Assembly: GCA_016873845.1 (NCBI GenBank)
Contig: VGVX01000020.1
Span: 1-37,674, forward strand
DNA length: 37,674 nucleotides
Direction: 5' to 3'
DNA from: Ignavibacteria bacterium
GTDB lineage: Bacteria; Bacteroidota; Ignavibacteria; Ch128b
The notes under the pieces were generated by a model. The model ran no database searches. It was not told where the DNA came from and saw nothing but the letters and a program-made list of their open reading frames with translations. This document shows positions 1-6,970 of the stretch, in pieces (the first letter of the stretch is position 1; each line of letters starts with the position of its first letter). Position numbers and translations under genes: made by a program.

Positions 1-1142
1 AAAAGTAATCCGCGTGATCTTAAGTTTTGAATAATGTGCGGATCAGCTTCTTTAACATGCTGATGTTTGAAATCCGTTACAAGCTCATTGAATCTGCCGC
101 TTTTGTCAACAGGATTCACAAACGGCAGATCAAATTTTCTTCCTGCTTGATAATCATCTTCACCGAATGCCGGAGCCATGTGGACAATTCCGGAGCCGTC
201 TTCGGTCGTTACAAAATCTCCATCAACAACATAAAATCCTCTTTTATCAACTGGAATGTAATCGAACAATCTCTCATATTCCCAACCGAGCAGATCGTTT
301 CCTTTGTAAGTTTCTACAACCTCATACCCTTCAGGTAGAACAGATAATCTTTCTTTCGCAAGTATTAAGAAATATGCTTTTTTCTTTTCGTCAATCAGCT
401 TTGCTTTTACATAATCGATATCGTTTCTCACAGCGAGTGCAACATTTGAAATCAATGTCCATGGCGTAGTCGTCCAGACCAGAAAGTAGGTATCTTCTTG
501 CCCTTTAATTTTTGCCGCAATGTAGATTGACGGATCTTTTACGTCTTCATAACCAAGCGAAAGCTCGTGTGAAGAAAGGGGCGTTTCGCAGCGTGTGCAG
601 TAAGGTTGAATCTTGAATCCTTTGTAGATAAAACCTTCGTCAAAAAATCTTTTGAGCGACCACCAAACTGATTCGATGTATTCATTTGTGCATGTGATGT
701 ACGCATCGTCGAGATTTATCCAATAACCGATTCGGCGTGTTATCTCGTTCCAATCTTTGAGATATGTGAAGACAGAATTTTTACACGCTTTATTGAATTC
801 GCTTACGCCATAACTAATAATTTCATCTTTTTGCTTTATGCCAAGCTGTTTTTCAACTTCAATTTCGACCGGCAAGCCGTGTGTATCCCAGCCGGCTTTT
901 CGGTGGACTTGAAACCCCTGCAGAGTTTTATAACGGCATATGATATCCTTAATTGTTCGTGCCATAACATGATGAATGCCTGGCTTTCCATTGGCTGTTG
1001 GTGGACCTTCGTAAAAAGTAAAGAATTTATCCGAACTTCTCGAAGAAATGCTCTTCTCGAAAATCTTGTTGGATTCCCAAAAGCCGAGAATCTCTTTTTC
1101 TATCTCTGAATATTTTATTTTTTCTGTATGCTGCTTAAACAT
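1..1142 (-). CDS. ileS: Isoleucyl-tRNA synthetase, 5' part (partial)
   Basis: Class I aminoacyl-tRNA synthetase that charges tRNA-Ile in the cytoplasm. The reading frame is open from ATG 1140-1142 to the window edge, about 380 codons. The N-terminus reads MFKQHTEKIKYSEIEKEILG, then FYEGPPTANGKPGIHH, where GIHH is the HIGH-type nucleotide-binding motif, then AGWDTHGLPVEIEVEK, which is diagnostic of the IleS/ValS/LeuS group. The residue pattern and the ADPHIIQNLRSRGLLF stretch at the edge fit IleS of the longer eukaryote-like type. The KMSKS motif and anticodon-binding domain lie outside the window. A TAnnTTTG promoter element sits 27-34 bases upstream of the start. Seen: motifs and open frame. 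Inferred: subtype. Confidence 0.93.
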   Translation of the reverse strand, partial: MFKQHTEKIKYSEIEKEILGFWESNKIFEKSISSRSSDKFFTFYEGPPTANGKPGIHHVMARTIKDIICRYKTLQGFQVHRKAGWDTHGLPVEIEVEKQLGIKQKDEIISYGVSEFNKACKNSVFTYLKDWNEITRRIGYWINLDDAYITCTNEYIESVWWSLKRFFDEGFIYKGFKIQPYCTRCETPLSSHELSLGYEDVKDPSIYIAAKIKGQEDTYFLVWTTTPWTLISNVALAVRNDIDYVKAKLIDEKKKAYFLILAKERLSVLPEGYEVVETYKGNDLLGWEYERLFDYIPVDKRGFYVVDGDFVTTEDGSGIVHMAPAFGEDDYQAGRKFDLPFVNPVDKSGRFNELVTDFKHQHVKEADPHIIQNLRSRGLL

Positions 1143-1168
1143 AGTATCGAATCACTTAATTTGAACTG

Positions 1169-1176
1169 CAAAGATA
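1169..1176 (-). promoter_or_regulatory. Bacteroidota-type -7 box for ileS
   Basis: Read on the minus strand this is TATCTTTG, an exact match to the Bacteroidota -7 consensus TAnnTTTG. It lies 26 bases upstream of the ileS ATG, so transcription would begin about 20 bases before the start codon. No convincing TTTG -33 box was found at the usual spacing. The identical octamer precedes the TonB-dependent receptor gene, which strengthens the call. Confidence 0.5.
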
Positions 1177-1235
1177 AGAAAATTATTGAAATTTGTATTG
1201 ATTAGGTTATTATTTTTGAAAAGCGATGTTCTGAA

Positions 1236-1283
1236 AAATCCGACTTTTCTGATTCATTCAATTCGTAAAAAGTCGGTTTTTTT
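1236..1283 (-). terminator. Hairpin terminator closing the divIVA/PNP cluster
   Basis: A perfect 9-bp inverted repeat, CCGACTTTT (1240-1248) and AAAAGTCGG (1268-1276), has a 19-base loop. It is flanked by a T-run on both sides: seven T on the plus strand, and ATTTTT after the stem when read on the minus strand. It lies just downstream of the minus-strand gene ending at 1288, so it probably terminates that operon before ileS. The flanking runs would allow bidirectional action. Confidence 0.65.
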
Positions 1284-1287
1284 AGAG

Positions 1288-1905
1288 CTATTCCTTCAGC
1301 CCCTCTTCATGCTTTTCGAGGACGGCTAATTCGGTTTGGAGGAATTCTCGAATTTTAATTTCAAGCTCGCGTTTAATTTTTTCAAGCTCCTGAACTTTCT
1401 TCTTAGCATCAAAAACCATTTCATTTGCATTGACCATTGCTTCACGCTTTAAGAGTTCAGCTTCCTGCTTTGCATCAATAATATTCTTTTCATAAAAACG
1501 GATCTTTTCGGTTGCTTTTATAATGTCTTTGCTAACTTTGTATGAATAATACACAACAGTTCCAAATATTGCGAAACAGGTTGTCAGTGCGATTTTCAAA
1601 ATTTGTGTGAGGGCAGATGCTCCACCGAACGTTTCGAGATAAAATACAGACGGCTTAACCGCAACAATTATAAAAGAAAAGAAAGAAATTGCAAACCAAG
1701 AAATCCCAATTATCCAAAGAGATAATTTCATCCCGAACAAATAGCAGATAAGCATTCCAAAAGAAAATGCGAACAGGAAGAGCAAGAACCAAGTCCCAAA
1801 TCCCATCGGATAGAACGAGAGTATTTCAGTAAGTGCAAAGTTCGAGAGTGCAAGTACGCACAGGTAGAATAAAACAGCTATCCAATAATAGAATGGATAT
1901 TTCAT
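1288..1905 (-). CDS. Four-helix membrane protein with coiled-coil tail, function unknown
   Basis: I do not recognise a named family. From the ATG at 1903-1905 the protein is 205 residues. A TTG five codons upstream (1920) would overlap the preceding gene by 14 bases; the ATG is preferred because it starts just after that gene's stop and follows GAAAGA. Four hydrophobic segments occupy about residues 4-25, 33-57, 60-83 and 98-121. They are followed by about 75 charged, Lys/Glu-rich residues predicted to form a cytoplasmic coiled coil (KEAELLKREAMVNANEMVFD region). The tail resembles the coiled-coil part of DivIVA-like proteins. The gene is last in a divIVA-PNP cluster, so a membrane partner of DivIVA is a plausible inference, not shown by sequence. 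Confidence 0.75.
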   Translation of the reverse strand: MKYPFYYWIAVLFYLCVLALSNFALTEILSFYPMGFGTWFLLFLFAFSFGMLICYLFGMKLSLWIIGISWFAISFFSFIIVAVKPSVFYLETFGGASALTQILKIALTTCFAIFGTVVYYSYKVSKDIIKATEKIRFYEKNIIDAKQEAELLKREAMVNANEMVFDAKKKVQELEKIKRELEIKIREFLQTELAVLEKHEEGLKE

Positions 1906-1906
1906 T

Positions 1907-2737
1907 TTAAATTCTTTCAATTAACTTTTTCATTAGAAGAGTCATTTTAGGTTCAGCTTTTTTTGCGACTGCGATTATCTTTTCAACGTTTACTGGCTCA
2001 AGCGATTCGGGAAAACATAAATCTGTTATAATTGTTATTCCAAAACATCTCATGTTCATGTGATTAGCAACAATGTTTTCCGGAATTGTAGACATACCGA
2101 CCGCATCGGCGCCGGTCATTCGTAAAAATTTGTATTCTGCAGCAGTTTCGAGATTTGGTCCGGTCACTGCAACGTAAACACCTTTTTGGATTTTGATTTT
2201 TTCTTCCACAGCAATTTTTTCTGCAAGCGCAATCAATTCCTTTGAGTACGGTTCAGACATATCGGGGAATCTTACTCCAAGTTCATCATCGTTTGGACCG
2301 ACGAGAGGATTATCACCGAGCAAATTTATATGATCGCTCATTATCATCAAATCCCCTTTGTGAAAATCGGGATTCATTCCGCCGCCGGCATTTGAAATGA
2401 AAAGAGTATCAACTCCGAGTCCCACTTTCTTAGACATCACTCTGACAGGGAAGGTGATCTGCTGCATCGTGTAACCTTCGTAGTAATGAAATCGACCTTG
2501 CATTGCAACAACGTCTTTTCCGCCAAGCCTTCCAAAGATTAATTTGCCGTGATGCGATTCAACGGTTGAAACAGGAAAATGCGGAATGTCTTCATATTCA
2601 ATTACTGTTTCTTTTTCAATTTCATTTGCTAAACCGCCAAGCCCTGTACCGAGAATAATCCCGATTGAAGGAGCCATTGCAGTTTTTGATCTTATAAAAG
2701 AGACTGCATCGTTAATTTTTTTTCTGAGGTCTGTCAT
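1907..2737 (-). CDS. punA: Purine nucleoside phosphorylase (trimeric, PNP/MTAP family)
   Basis: Cleaves purine nucleosides with phosphate to free base and (deoxy)ribose-1-phosphate, in cytoplasmic purine salvage. It has 276 residues, normal for the trimeric family. Visible motifs are the phosphate loop ILGTGLGG (28-35), VESHHGKL (59-66), [10 protein letters not shown] (80-89), SNAGGG (115-120) and [11 protein letters not shown] (192-202), with base-binding Glu197. The position that is Asn in guanine/hypoxanthine-specific enzymes (ITN) is Asp239 here (ITDL), as in the 6-aminopurine-accepting branch, so adenine nucleosides may be accepted. Its ATG overlaps the stop of the divIVA-like gene by four bases, indicating translational coupling. 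Family certain; substrate preference inferred. Confidence 0.93.
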   Translation of the reverse strand: MTDLRKKINDAVSFIRSKTAMAPSIGIILGTGLGGLANEIEKETVIEYEDIPHFPVSTVESHHGKLIFGRLGGKDVVAMQGRFHYYEGYTMQQITFPVRVMSKKVGLGVDTLFISNAGGGMNPDFHKGDLMIMSDHINLLGDNPLVGPNDDELGVRFPDMSEPYSKELIALAEKIAVEEKIKIQKGVYVAVTGPNLETAAEYKFLRMTGADAVGMSTIPENIVANHMNMRCFGITIITDLCFPESLEPVNVEKIIAVAKKAEPKMTLLMKKLIERI

Positions 2738-3261
2738 ATTAATCTATCAATAACCGACTCAATCTTTGAATTTGTTTTTTCTTTTTTTGATTCATCTGCT
2801 AATTCTGTTTGACCTGAATTCGTCAGTGCATTCATCATTTGCATGTGGGCGGTGATAACAGCACGCAGCCGCATGATTATAGTCTGCTTTTGCTCGCGGA
2901 GTTCAAGCACAGCATCGTGAATTGCTTTCGCATCTGCTTTCGCTTTATCTATCAATTGCTTTGCTTTTATTTCGGCTTCTTTAATTAGAAGAACTGCCTG
3001 CCGCTTTGATGATTCCATCGAACGTGAAGATGTTTCTTGTGCGGCGAGCAAAGTTTGCTGCAATCCTTTTTCAATCAGCTGATAATCTTGAAGCTTCTTC
3101 TGCATTTGATTTACCGAAGATGAAAATTCTTCGTTCTGTTTGATCAACTGATCGAATTCATCTGCGATTATTTCGAGAAAAGTATTCACTTCGTCGGGAT
3201 CATAACCGCGTATGTTTCTTTTGAATTCCTGACGCTTAATGCTCAGAGGTGTAATTCTCAT
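2734..3261 (-). CDS. DivIVA-domain protein
   Basis: Coiled-coil protein of the DivIVA/GpsB type, which binds curved membrane and recruits division or polar-growth proteins. It has 175 residues. The conserved N-terminal domain is clear: [20 protein letters not shown], then [18 protein letters not shown] (about 3-42). A long coiled coil follows (about 43-140, Gln/Lys/Glu-rich), then a polar tail. DivIVA homologues are best studied in Gram-positives, but short versions occur in Bacteroidota and relatives. It lies between yggS and purine nucleoside phosphorylase and overlaps the latter's ATG by 4 bases. YggS-DivIVA adjacency is common in many phyla, which supports the call. The cellular role here is inferred. 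Confidence 0.9.
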   Translation of the reverse strand: MRITPLSIKRQEFKRNIRGYDPDEVNTFLEIIADEFDQLIKQNEEFSSSVNQMQKKLQDYQLIEKGLQQTLLAAQETSSRSMESSKRQAVLLIKEAEIKAKQLIDKAKADAKAIHDAVLELREQKQTIIMRLRAVITAHMQMMNALTNSGQTELADESKKEKTNSKIESVIDRLI

Positions 3262-3271
3262 GACTCAAATA

Positions 3272-3313
3272 TCAATTATTAATTTTCAATTATCAATTTT
3301 CAATTACTAATTC
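3272..3313. repeat. Three tandem copies of a 14-base AT-rich unit
   Basis: Units TCAATTATTAATTT, TCAATTATCAATTT and TCAATTACTAATTC sit head to tail at 3272-3285, 3286-3299 and 3300-3313, differing at one to three positions. They fill the gap between the divIVA-like start and the yggS stop, and the last unit contributes the final codons of yggS. No function can be read from it; simple slippage is the likely origin. Confidence 0.7.
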
Positions 3314-4005
3314 ACTCTCCTTCTGCTGCCGAATATCGCTGTACCGATTCTTAGTATTGTTGCACCTTCTTCTATTGCAATTTCATAGTCGGATGTCATT
3401 CCCATTGAAAGTTCTTTCAAATCACAATTTTCAGTTTTGAAGGAAGAATTCTTTTCCTTTAACTCACGCAGCACCGTAAAACATCTTCGGATTTCTTTTT
3501 CATCTTCGGTGAAAGTTCCAATGGTCATTAATCCACTGAATTTTATATTCTGAAATTCCGAAATGCTATTCATAAAATCCTCAAGTTCGCTTTCGTCCAA
3601 ACCGAATTTAGTTTCTTCTTTAGCTGTGTGAATCTGAATCAATCCATTCACGATTATAGATTTTGTCTCAGCCCGCTTATTTATTTCACTTGCGAGCTTG
3701 ATACTATCGATGCTTTGAATCGACGAAACTTTATCGAAAATATACTTTACTTTATTGGTTTGCAAATGTCCTATCATGTGAAATTTTGCCTTAGAATCAA
3801 CTTTTTCGAACTTGCCTAAGAATTCCTGAACTTTATTTTCCCCAAATTCTGATATGCCAAGTTCTAAGGTTTGATTCAAAATCTCTGGGGGAATTGTTTT
3901 TGAGACAGCAATTATCTTTATTTCATCGCTCTTAATTCCAGCTTTTTCAGAAGCTTTACTGATCTTGGCTCTAACGACTTCAATATTTTCTTTAAGTGTG
4001 CTCAA
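3307..4005 (-). CDS. yggS: YggS-family pyridoxal phosphate homeostasis protein
   Basis: PLP-binding protein with an alanine-racemase-like barrel that buffers cytoplasmic PLP; it has no known catalytic activity. The PLP lysine is in IIAVSKTIPPE (K36 from the chosen start), followed by FGENKVQE, FHMIGHLQTNKVKY and the C-terminal LSMGMTSDYEIAIEEGATILRIG (all family hallmarks). The start is uncertain. The frame has no ATG near the N-terminus. The TTG at 4003-4005 gives MSTLKENIEVVRAKI, matching the usual family N-terminus and a length of 232. A TTG at 4045-4047 would add 14 residues with no family counterpart. Neither has a clear ribosome-binding site. It is followed by the divIVA-like gene. Confidence 0.9.
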   Translation of the reverse strand: MSTLKENIEVVRAKISKASEKAGIKSDEIKIIAVSKTIPPEILNQTLELGISEFGENKVQEFLGKFEKVDSKAKFHMIGHLQTNKVKYIFDKVSSIQSIDSIKLASEINKRAETKSIIVNGLIQIHTAKEETKFGLDESELEDFMNSISEFQNIKFSGLMTIGTFTEDEKEIRRCFTVLRELKEKNSSFKTENCDLKELSMGMTSDYEIAIEEGATILRIGTAIFGSRRRVN

Positions 4006-4102
4006 AGATTGACGATTAAATTTATACCAAGTCGGGGTAAAAAGCAAGCAAGAAGAACAAGATCGATCTAAATTAAAGGTATGTAAGAGTAAGTTATATT
4101 CA

Positions 4103-5104
4103 TCATCCCCCAGTCACATAATCAAACTGCTTCGTTTTGAAACAAGTCCACCACCTCCATTGACACATTTCGCCGGACATACTTCTTGCTCCACCGAGTA
4201 TTGATTTGGCATCGTATCCCAGCAATCGTAAATAAGCAACGACATAGGCAGAAGTCTGTCCATCGCTGTCATAAACCGCAACCTTTTGATCGTTTGGAAT
4301 TGTTTGAAGATACGCCGAACTGTTCAAATCCAAACGTGGTTGGAATAAGACTGCGCCTGGCGGATGGCCATAATCTCCCATCCGATAAAGTGAAGATGAA
4401 CCGTAACAGATAACAAAGTAGTCAATTGTCTTTTTATCTGTATTATATGTGTTCATTATCGTATCGATATCGATAGAGGCGTTATCCCAGCCTTGTTCAA
4501 GCAACAGTTTAATTCTCGATTCTAAAATCTTATCGATCGTTTTTTCACCCGTGATCAAAGCAGGCAGGCTGACATAATTTAATTTAGGGAACGATTGATG
4601 CGTGAATCTCCCAATGTTTCTTGCATTCTTTGAACTTTCGATTAGCTTGTTCACAAAATCCGAGTGCCAAATTCCCATTCCGAGATTCATTGAATATACG
4701 TTTTGATATCCATAGAGCCTGAGCAAACAAGCCGCATAACCGGACGACTGACCTGTATTACTAATAATTACAATTTTCTTAATAATAGAGGTGTCAACAG
4801 ATTTGATATAATCAAACAGATTTTTCATTTCGATATTTTTAGCATTTGCGATATGCCCTGCTGTGAAATCCACTTTTTCGCGTATGTCGAGAAGAAGATA
4901 TTTTTCTAAATTCATGTTGACTTCTTCAGGAGAGATTAAGGATGGAGAATTCGTTGAATTTATAAAATTACCGTGAGTCTCAAGATAAACAAGCATTAAT
5001 TCGGAGTTACTTATCTCGGGGAGCGGTTCGAGAGGATTATCTCTAAAGCAACTGGGTAACAACGTGAGAATTATTATGAAGAAAATCGTGGCGCACTTAT
5101 TCAT
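4103..5104 (-). CDS. Rhodanese-fold lipoprotein, catalytically dead (copy 2)
   Basis: Envelope lipoprotein of 333 residues with a signal peptide and lipobox ending LPSC (lipidated Cys19). Two rhodanese-like domains follow, about residues 55-150 and 215-320. The first has LLDIREKVDFTAGHIANAKN, typical of the fold, but its active-site loop reads IISNTGQSS with Ser115 where the persulfide Cys should be. The second loop reads AVYDSDGQTS with Asp279 in that place. Sulfur transfer by the usual mechanism is therefore unlikely. A conserved Cys (C233) in VICYG is shared with the neighbour copy, as is the C-terminal YVTGG. Last gene of the TonB receptor-DUF4249 operon, 17 bases after its paralogue. Function unknown; ligand or protein binding is an inference. 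Confidence 0.85.
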   Translation of the reverse strand: MNKCATIFFIIILTLLPSCFRDNPLEPLPEISNSELMLVYLETHGNFINSTNSPSLISPEEVNMNLEKYLLLDIREKVDFTAGHIANAKNIEMKNLFDYIKSVDTSIIKKIVIISNTGQSSGYAACLLRLYGYQNVYSMNLGMGIWHSDFVNKLIESSKNARNIGRFTHQSFPKLNYVSLPALITGEKTIDKILESRIKLLLEQGWDNASIDIDTIMNTYNTDKKTIDYFVICYGSSSLYRMGDYGHPPGAVLFQPRLDLNSSAYLQTIPNDQKVAVYDSDGQTSAYVVAYLRLLGYDAKSILGGARSMSGEMCQWRWWTCFKTKQFDYVTGG

Positions 5105-5121
5105 ATATTCTCACATAAGAT

Positions 5122-6156
5122 TTATCCGCCTGTTACATAAGTATAGTTCATTATATCAGATGATTTCAATCTGATGATCCGGGTGGAAAGGAGTTGATCG
5201 TTCCCGAACATTCCCATTGCACCAAGATAAATGGACTTCGCATCGTAGCCAAGCATTCTCAAATAAGCAACCAAATATGCGGCAATTTCACCGTTGTCAT
5301 CATATACAGCAATTTTCTTATTTGGCGGGAGTGTTTGCAAGTAAGTTGACGATTTCAAATCTATCCTTTGTTCATAACGTACCGTTCCAGGCGGATGCCC
5401 ATTATCTCTTATGTTATAAAGACGAGCCGGCGCATAACACACAACGAAATAATCGATGATCTCTTTTGTTTTATCATAATCCTTCATCACTGTATCTATA
5501 TCCACGAGAGCTTTTGAAAAACCTTCATTGAGTAAAATATTAATCCGAGATTCGATTTTATCGAGTGTCTGAACTTTGCCTGTTGCAAGCTTTGGCATTG
5601 ATGAAAAATTTGGCTTCGGTGTGCTGTAAAAATCAAACCTTCCGACAAACTTTGCATTTCTAATTGAATTATACCATTTACTCGAAAAATCCAAGTGCCA
5701 TGCTGACATTCCCCACTGCATTGAATAAACTTTTTCGTAACCTCCCAGCCGCAGCAGCGATGCAGAATATGCAGCTGATTGACCTGTCGCACTTACTAAC
5801 ACAATTTTTTCGAATTTCGAAGTGTCAATAGATTTAATGTGCGCCAATAAGTCTTTCATCAAAACATTTTTTGCACCTTCGACATGCCCCTTTGAAAAAT
5901 CAGATGACTCACGAATGTCGATGATATAATACTTGCTTAGATTAGAATTAACATTAGCTGCTGTAACAAATGCGGGTGCTTTCGTTGAGTTGATGAAATC
6001 GCCATGTGTTTCAAAATAGACAAGCAGCTCCTCTGAATCTCCCATATCAGAGATGGTTTCGATTGGATTATCTTTAAAACATCCATAGGTAAAAATTGTA
6101 AGTGTAATAAATGCGATTAATAAATATTTATATTTCATTGTGTAGTATATTTTCAT
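5122..6156 (-). CDS. Rhodanese-fold lipoprotein, catalytically dead (copy 1)
   Basis: 344-residue paralogue of the next gene downstream, with the same architecture throughout. The signal peptide has a TYGC lipobox (Cys26, or Cys20 if the ATG at 6136-6138 is used). Two rhodanese-like domains have IIDIRESSDFSKGHVEGAKN in the first. The active-site loops are LVSATGQSAAY (Ser122) and AVYDDNGEIAAY (Asp286), so the catalytic Cys is missing from both. Conserved with the copy: LVYFETHGDFINST near the N-terminus, Cys240 in VVCYA, NGHPPGTV, LGYDAKSI, and the final YVTGG. It starts 8 bases after the DUF4249 gene, in the same operon. The pair arose by tandem duplication and has diverged considerably, so both are probably maintained by selection. 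Confidence 0.85.
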   Translation of the reverse strand: MKIYYTMKYKYLLIAFITLTIFTYGCFKDNPIETISDMGDSEELLVYFETHGDFINSTKAPAFVTAANVNSNLSKYYIIDIRESSDFSKGHVEGAKNVLMKDLLAHIKSIDTSKFEKIVLVSATGQSAAYSASLLRLGGYEKVYSMQWGMSAWHLDFSSKWYNSIRNAKFVGRFDFYSTPKPNFSSMPKLATGKVQTLDKIESRINILLNEGFSKALVDIDTVMKDYDKTKEIIDYFVVCYAPARLYNIRDNGHPPGTVRYEQRIDLKSSTYLQTLPPNKKIAVYDDNGEIAAYLVAYLRMLGYDAKSIYLGAMGMFGNDQLLSTRIIRLKSSDIMNYTYVTGG

Positions 6157-6164
6157 AAACTTTT

Positions 6165-6965
6165 TTATTTAGCTAAAACCAGCGATCTACCAATTCCAAG
6201 GAACATACCAATGCCGTCACCGTACACGTTCCACTCGATGTTTCCGCCTGCTTGTGTGAATGTATCTTCAATCGGCTGATTGAACTTTTTTGTTTTGAAA
6301 TAATCCCGAAATTTTTCGTCAAAAGAGTAAACTCTGATATAAAGCTTTCCTTTAAAGGTGTTAATAATGTCTCTCGGAATTGTAATTGTTCTAAGCTGGA
6401 GCTTTTCATTTTCTTTATCGCTTTCTTTCGATAATGCGTACATTTCTTCAGCCTCTTTTATTAGAAGATTATTTTCATAAACCGCCCAGGTTGCGCCATA
6501 AACTTGCCCAGGCTTATTGAACACCTCTCCCTTAATGTATGCCGTTGTTCCGTCGTCAATCAAAAAAACATTAGTGACTCCTGGATTACTCGGGACAAAA
6601 GTCTTAGCATAAACATTTCTATCTTTCCACTTTCCGAAGAGTTCATATTCTTTATTTCCCTCGATCTGTAAATTTATGAGTGGTTTATACACGCCCTTTG
6701 AAGAATACTTCAGAGGTATGACACGCACTCCATCTTTTATGTAACAAACAACATCTTTAAGCTCTGCTTTTTCAATCGTGAATGTTTCAATAAGCGGAAG
6801 TGTCTTGGTAAATGTTACTCCCTGAAAAACTTGATAACCTTCAAGAAGACCTTGAACAACAACTTTTTCTTCATAAGGCAGATTTGTTTCAATCACATCA
6901 ATCTTTTCGCATCCAAAAATAATAATTGTAAAAAGCAGAATCGATAAATTAAGTAGTTTCATCAT
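6165..6965 (-). CDS. DUF4249-family outer-membrane lipoprotein
   Basis: 266 residues with a signal peptide and lipobox (IIIFGC, Cys19). After it comes the family-typical start IDVIETNLPYEEKVVVQGLL and a beta-rich body with EGNKEYELFGKWKDRNVYAKTFVP. DUF4249 proteins are encoded next to TonB-dependent receptors in Bacteroidota and are thought to be surface or periplasmic partners of the receptor; no biochemical role is established to my knowledge. The gene begins 5 bases after the receptor stop, with AGGTGA just ahead of the ATG. The C-terminus GDGIGMFLGIGRSLVLAK fits the family ending. Family assignment from pattern and context. Confidence 0.8.
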   Translation of the reverse strand: MMKLLNLSILLFTIIIFGCEKIDVIETNLPYEEKVVVQGLLEGYQVFQGVTFTKTLPLIETFTIEKAELKDVVCYIKDGVRVIPLKYSSKGVYKPLINLQIEGNKEYELFGKWKDRNVYAKTFVPSNPGVTNVFLIDDGTTAYIKGEVFNKPGQVYGATWAVYENNLLIKEAEEMYALSKESDKENEKLQLRTITIPRDIINTFKGKLYIRVYSFDEKFRDYFKTKKFNQPIEDTFTQAGGNIEWNVYGDGIGMFLGIGRSLVLAK

Positions 6966-6970
6966 TTCAC

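Noticed and set aside
27-1109. Plus-strand reading frames over the first 1.1 kb
   Set aside because: They are antisense to the minus-strand ileS frame, which carries clear synthetase motifs.
3272-3313. AT-rich 14-base tandem repeats as regulatory iterons
   Set aside because: Only three units in a gap between cotranscribed genes, overlapping the yggS stop; no origin or regulator context.
4103-5140. The shared YVTGG end as a T9SS sorting domain
   Set aside because: A T9SS sorting domain is about 80 residues with distinct motifs, and lipoproteins of this kind reach the membrane by another route.
4103-6156. Active sulfurtransferases
   Set aside because: All four rhodanese loops lack the cysteine needed for the persulfide intermediate.
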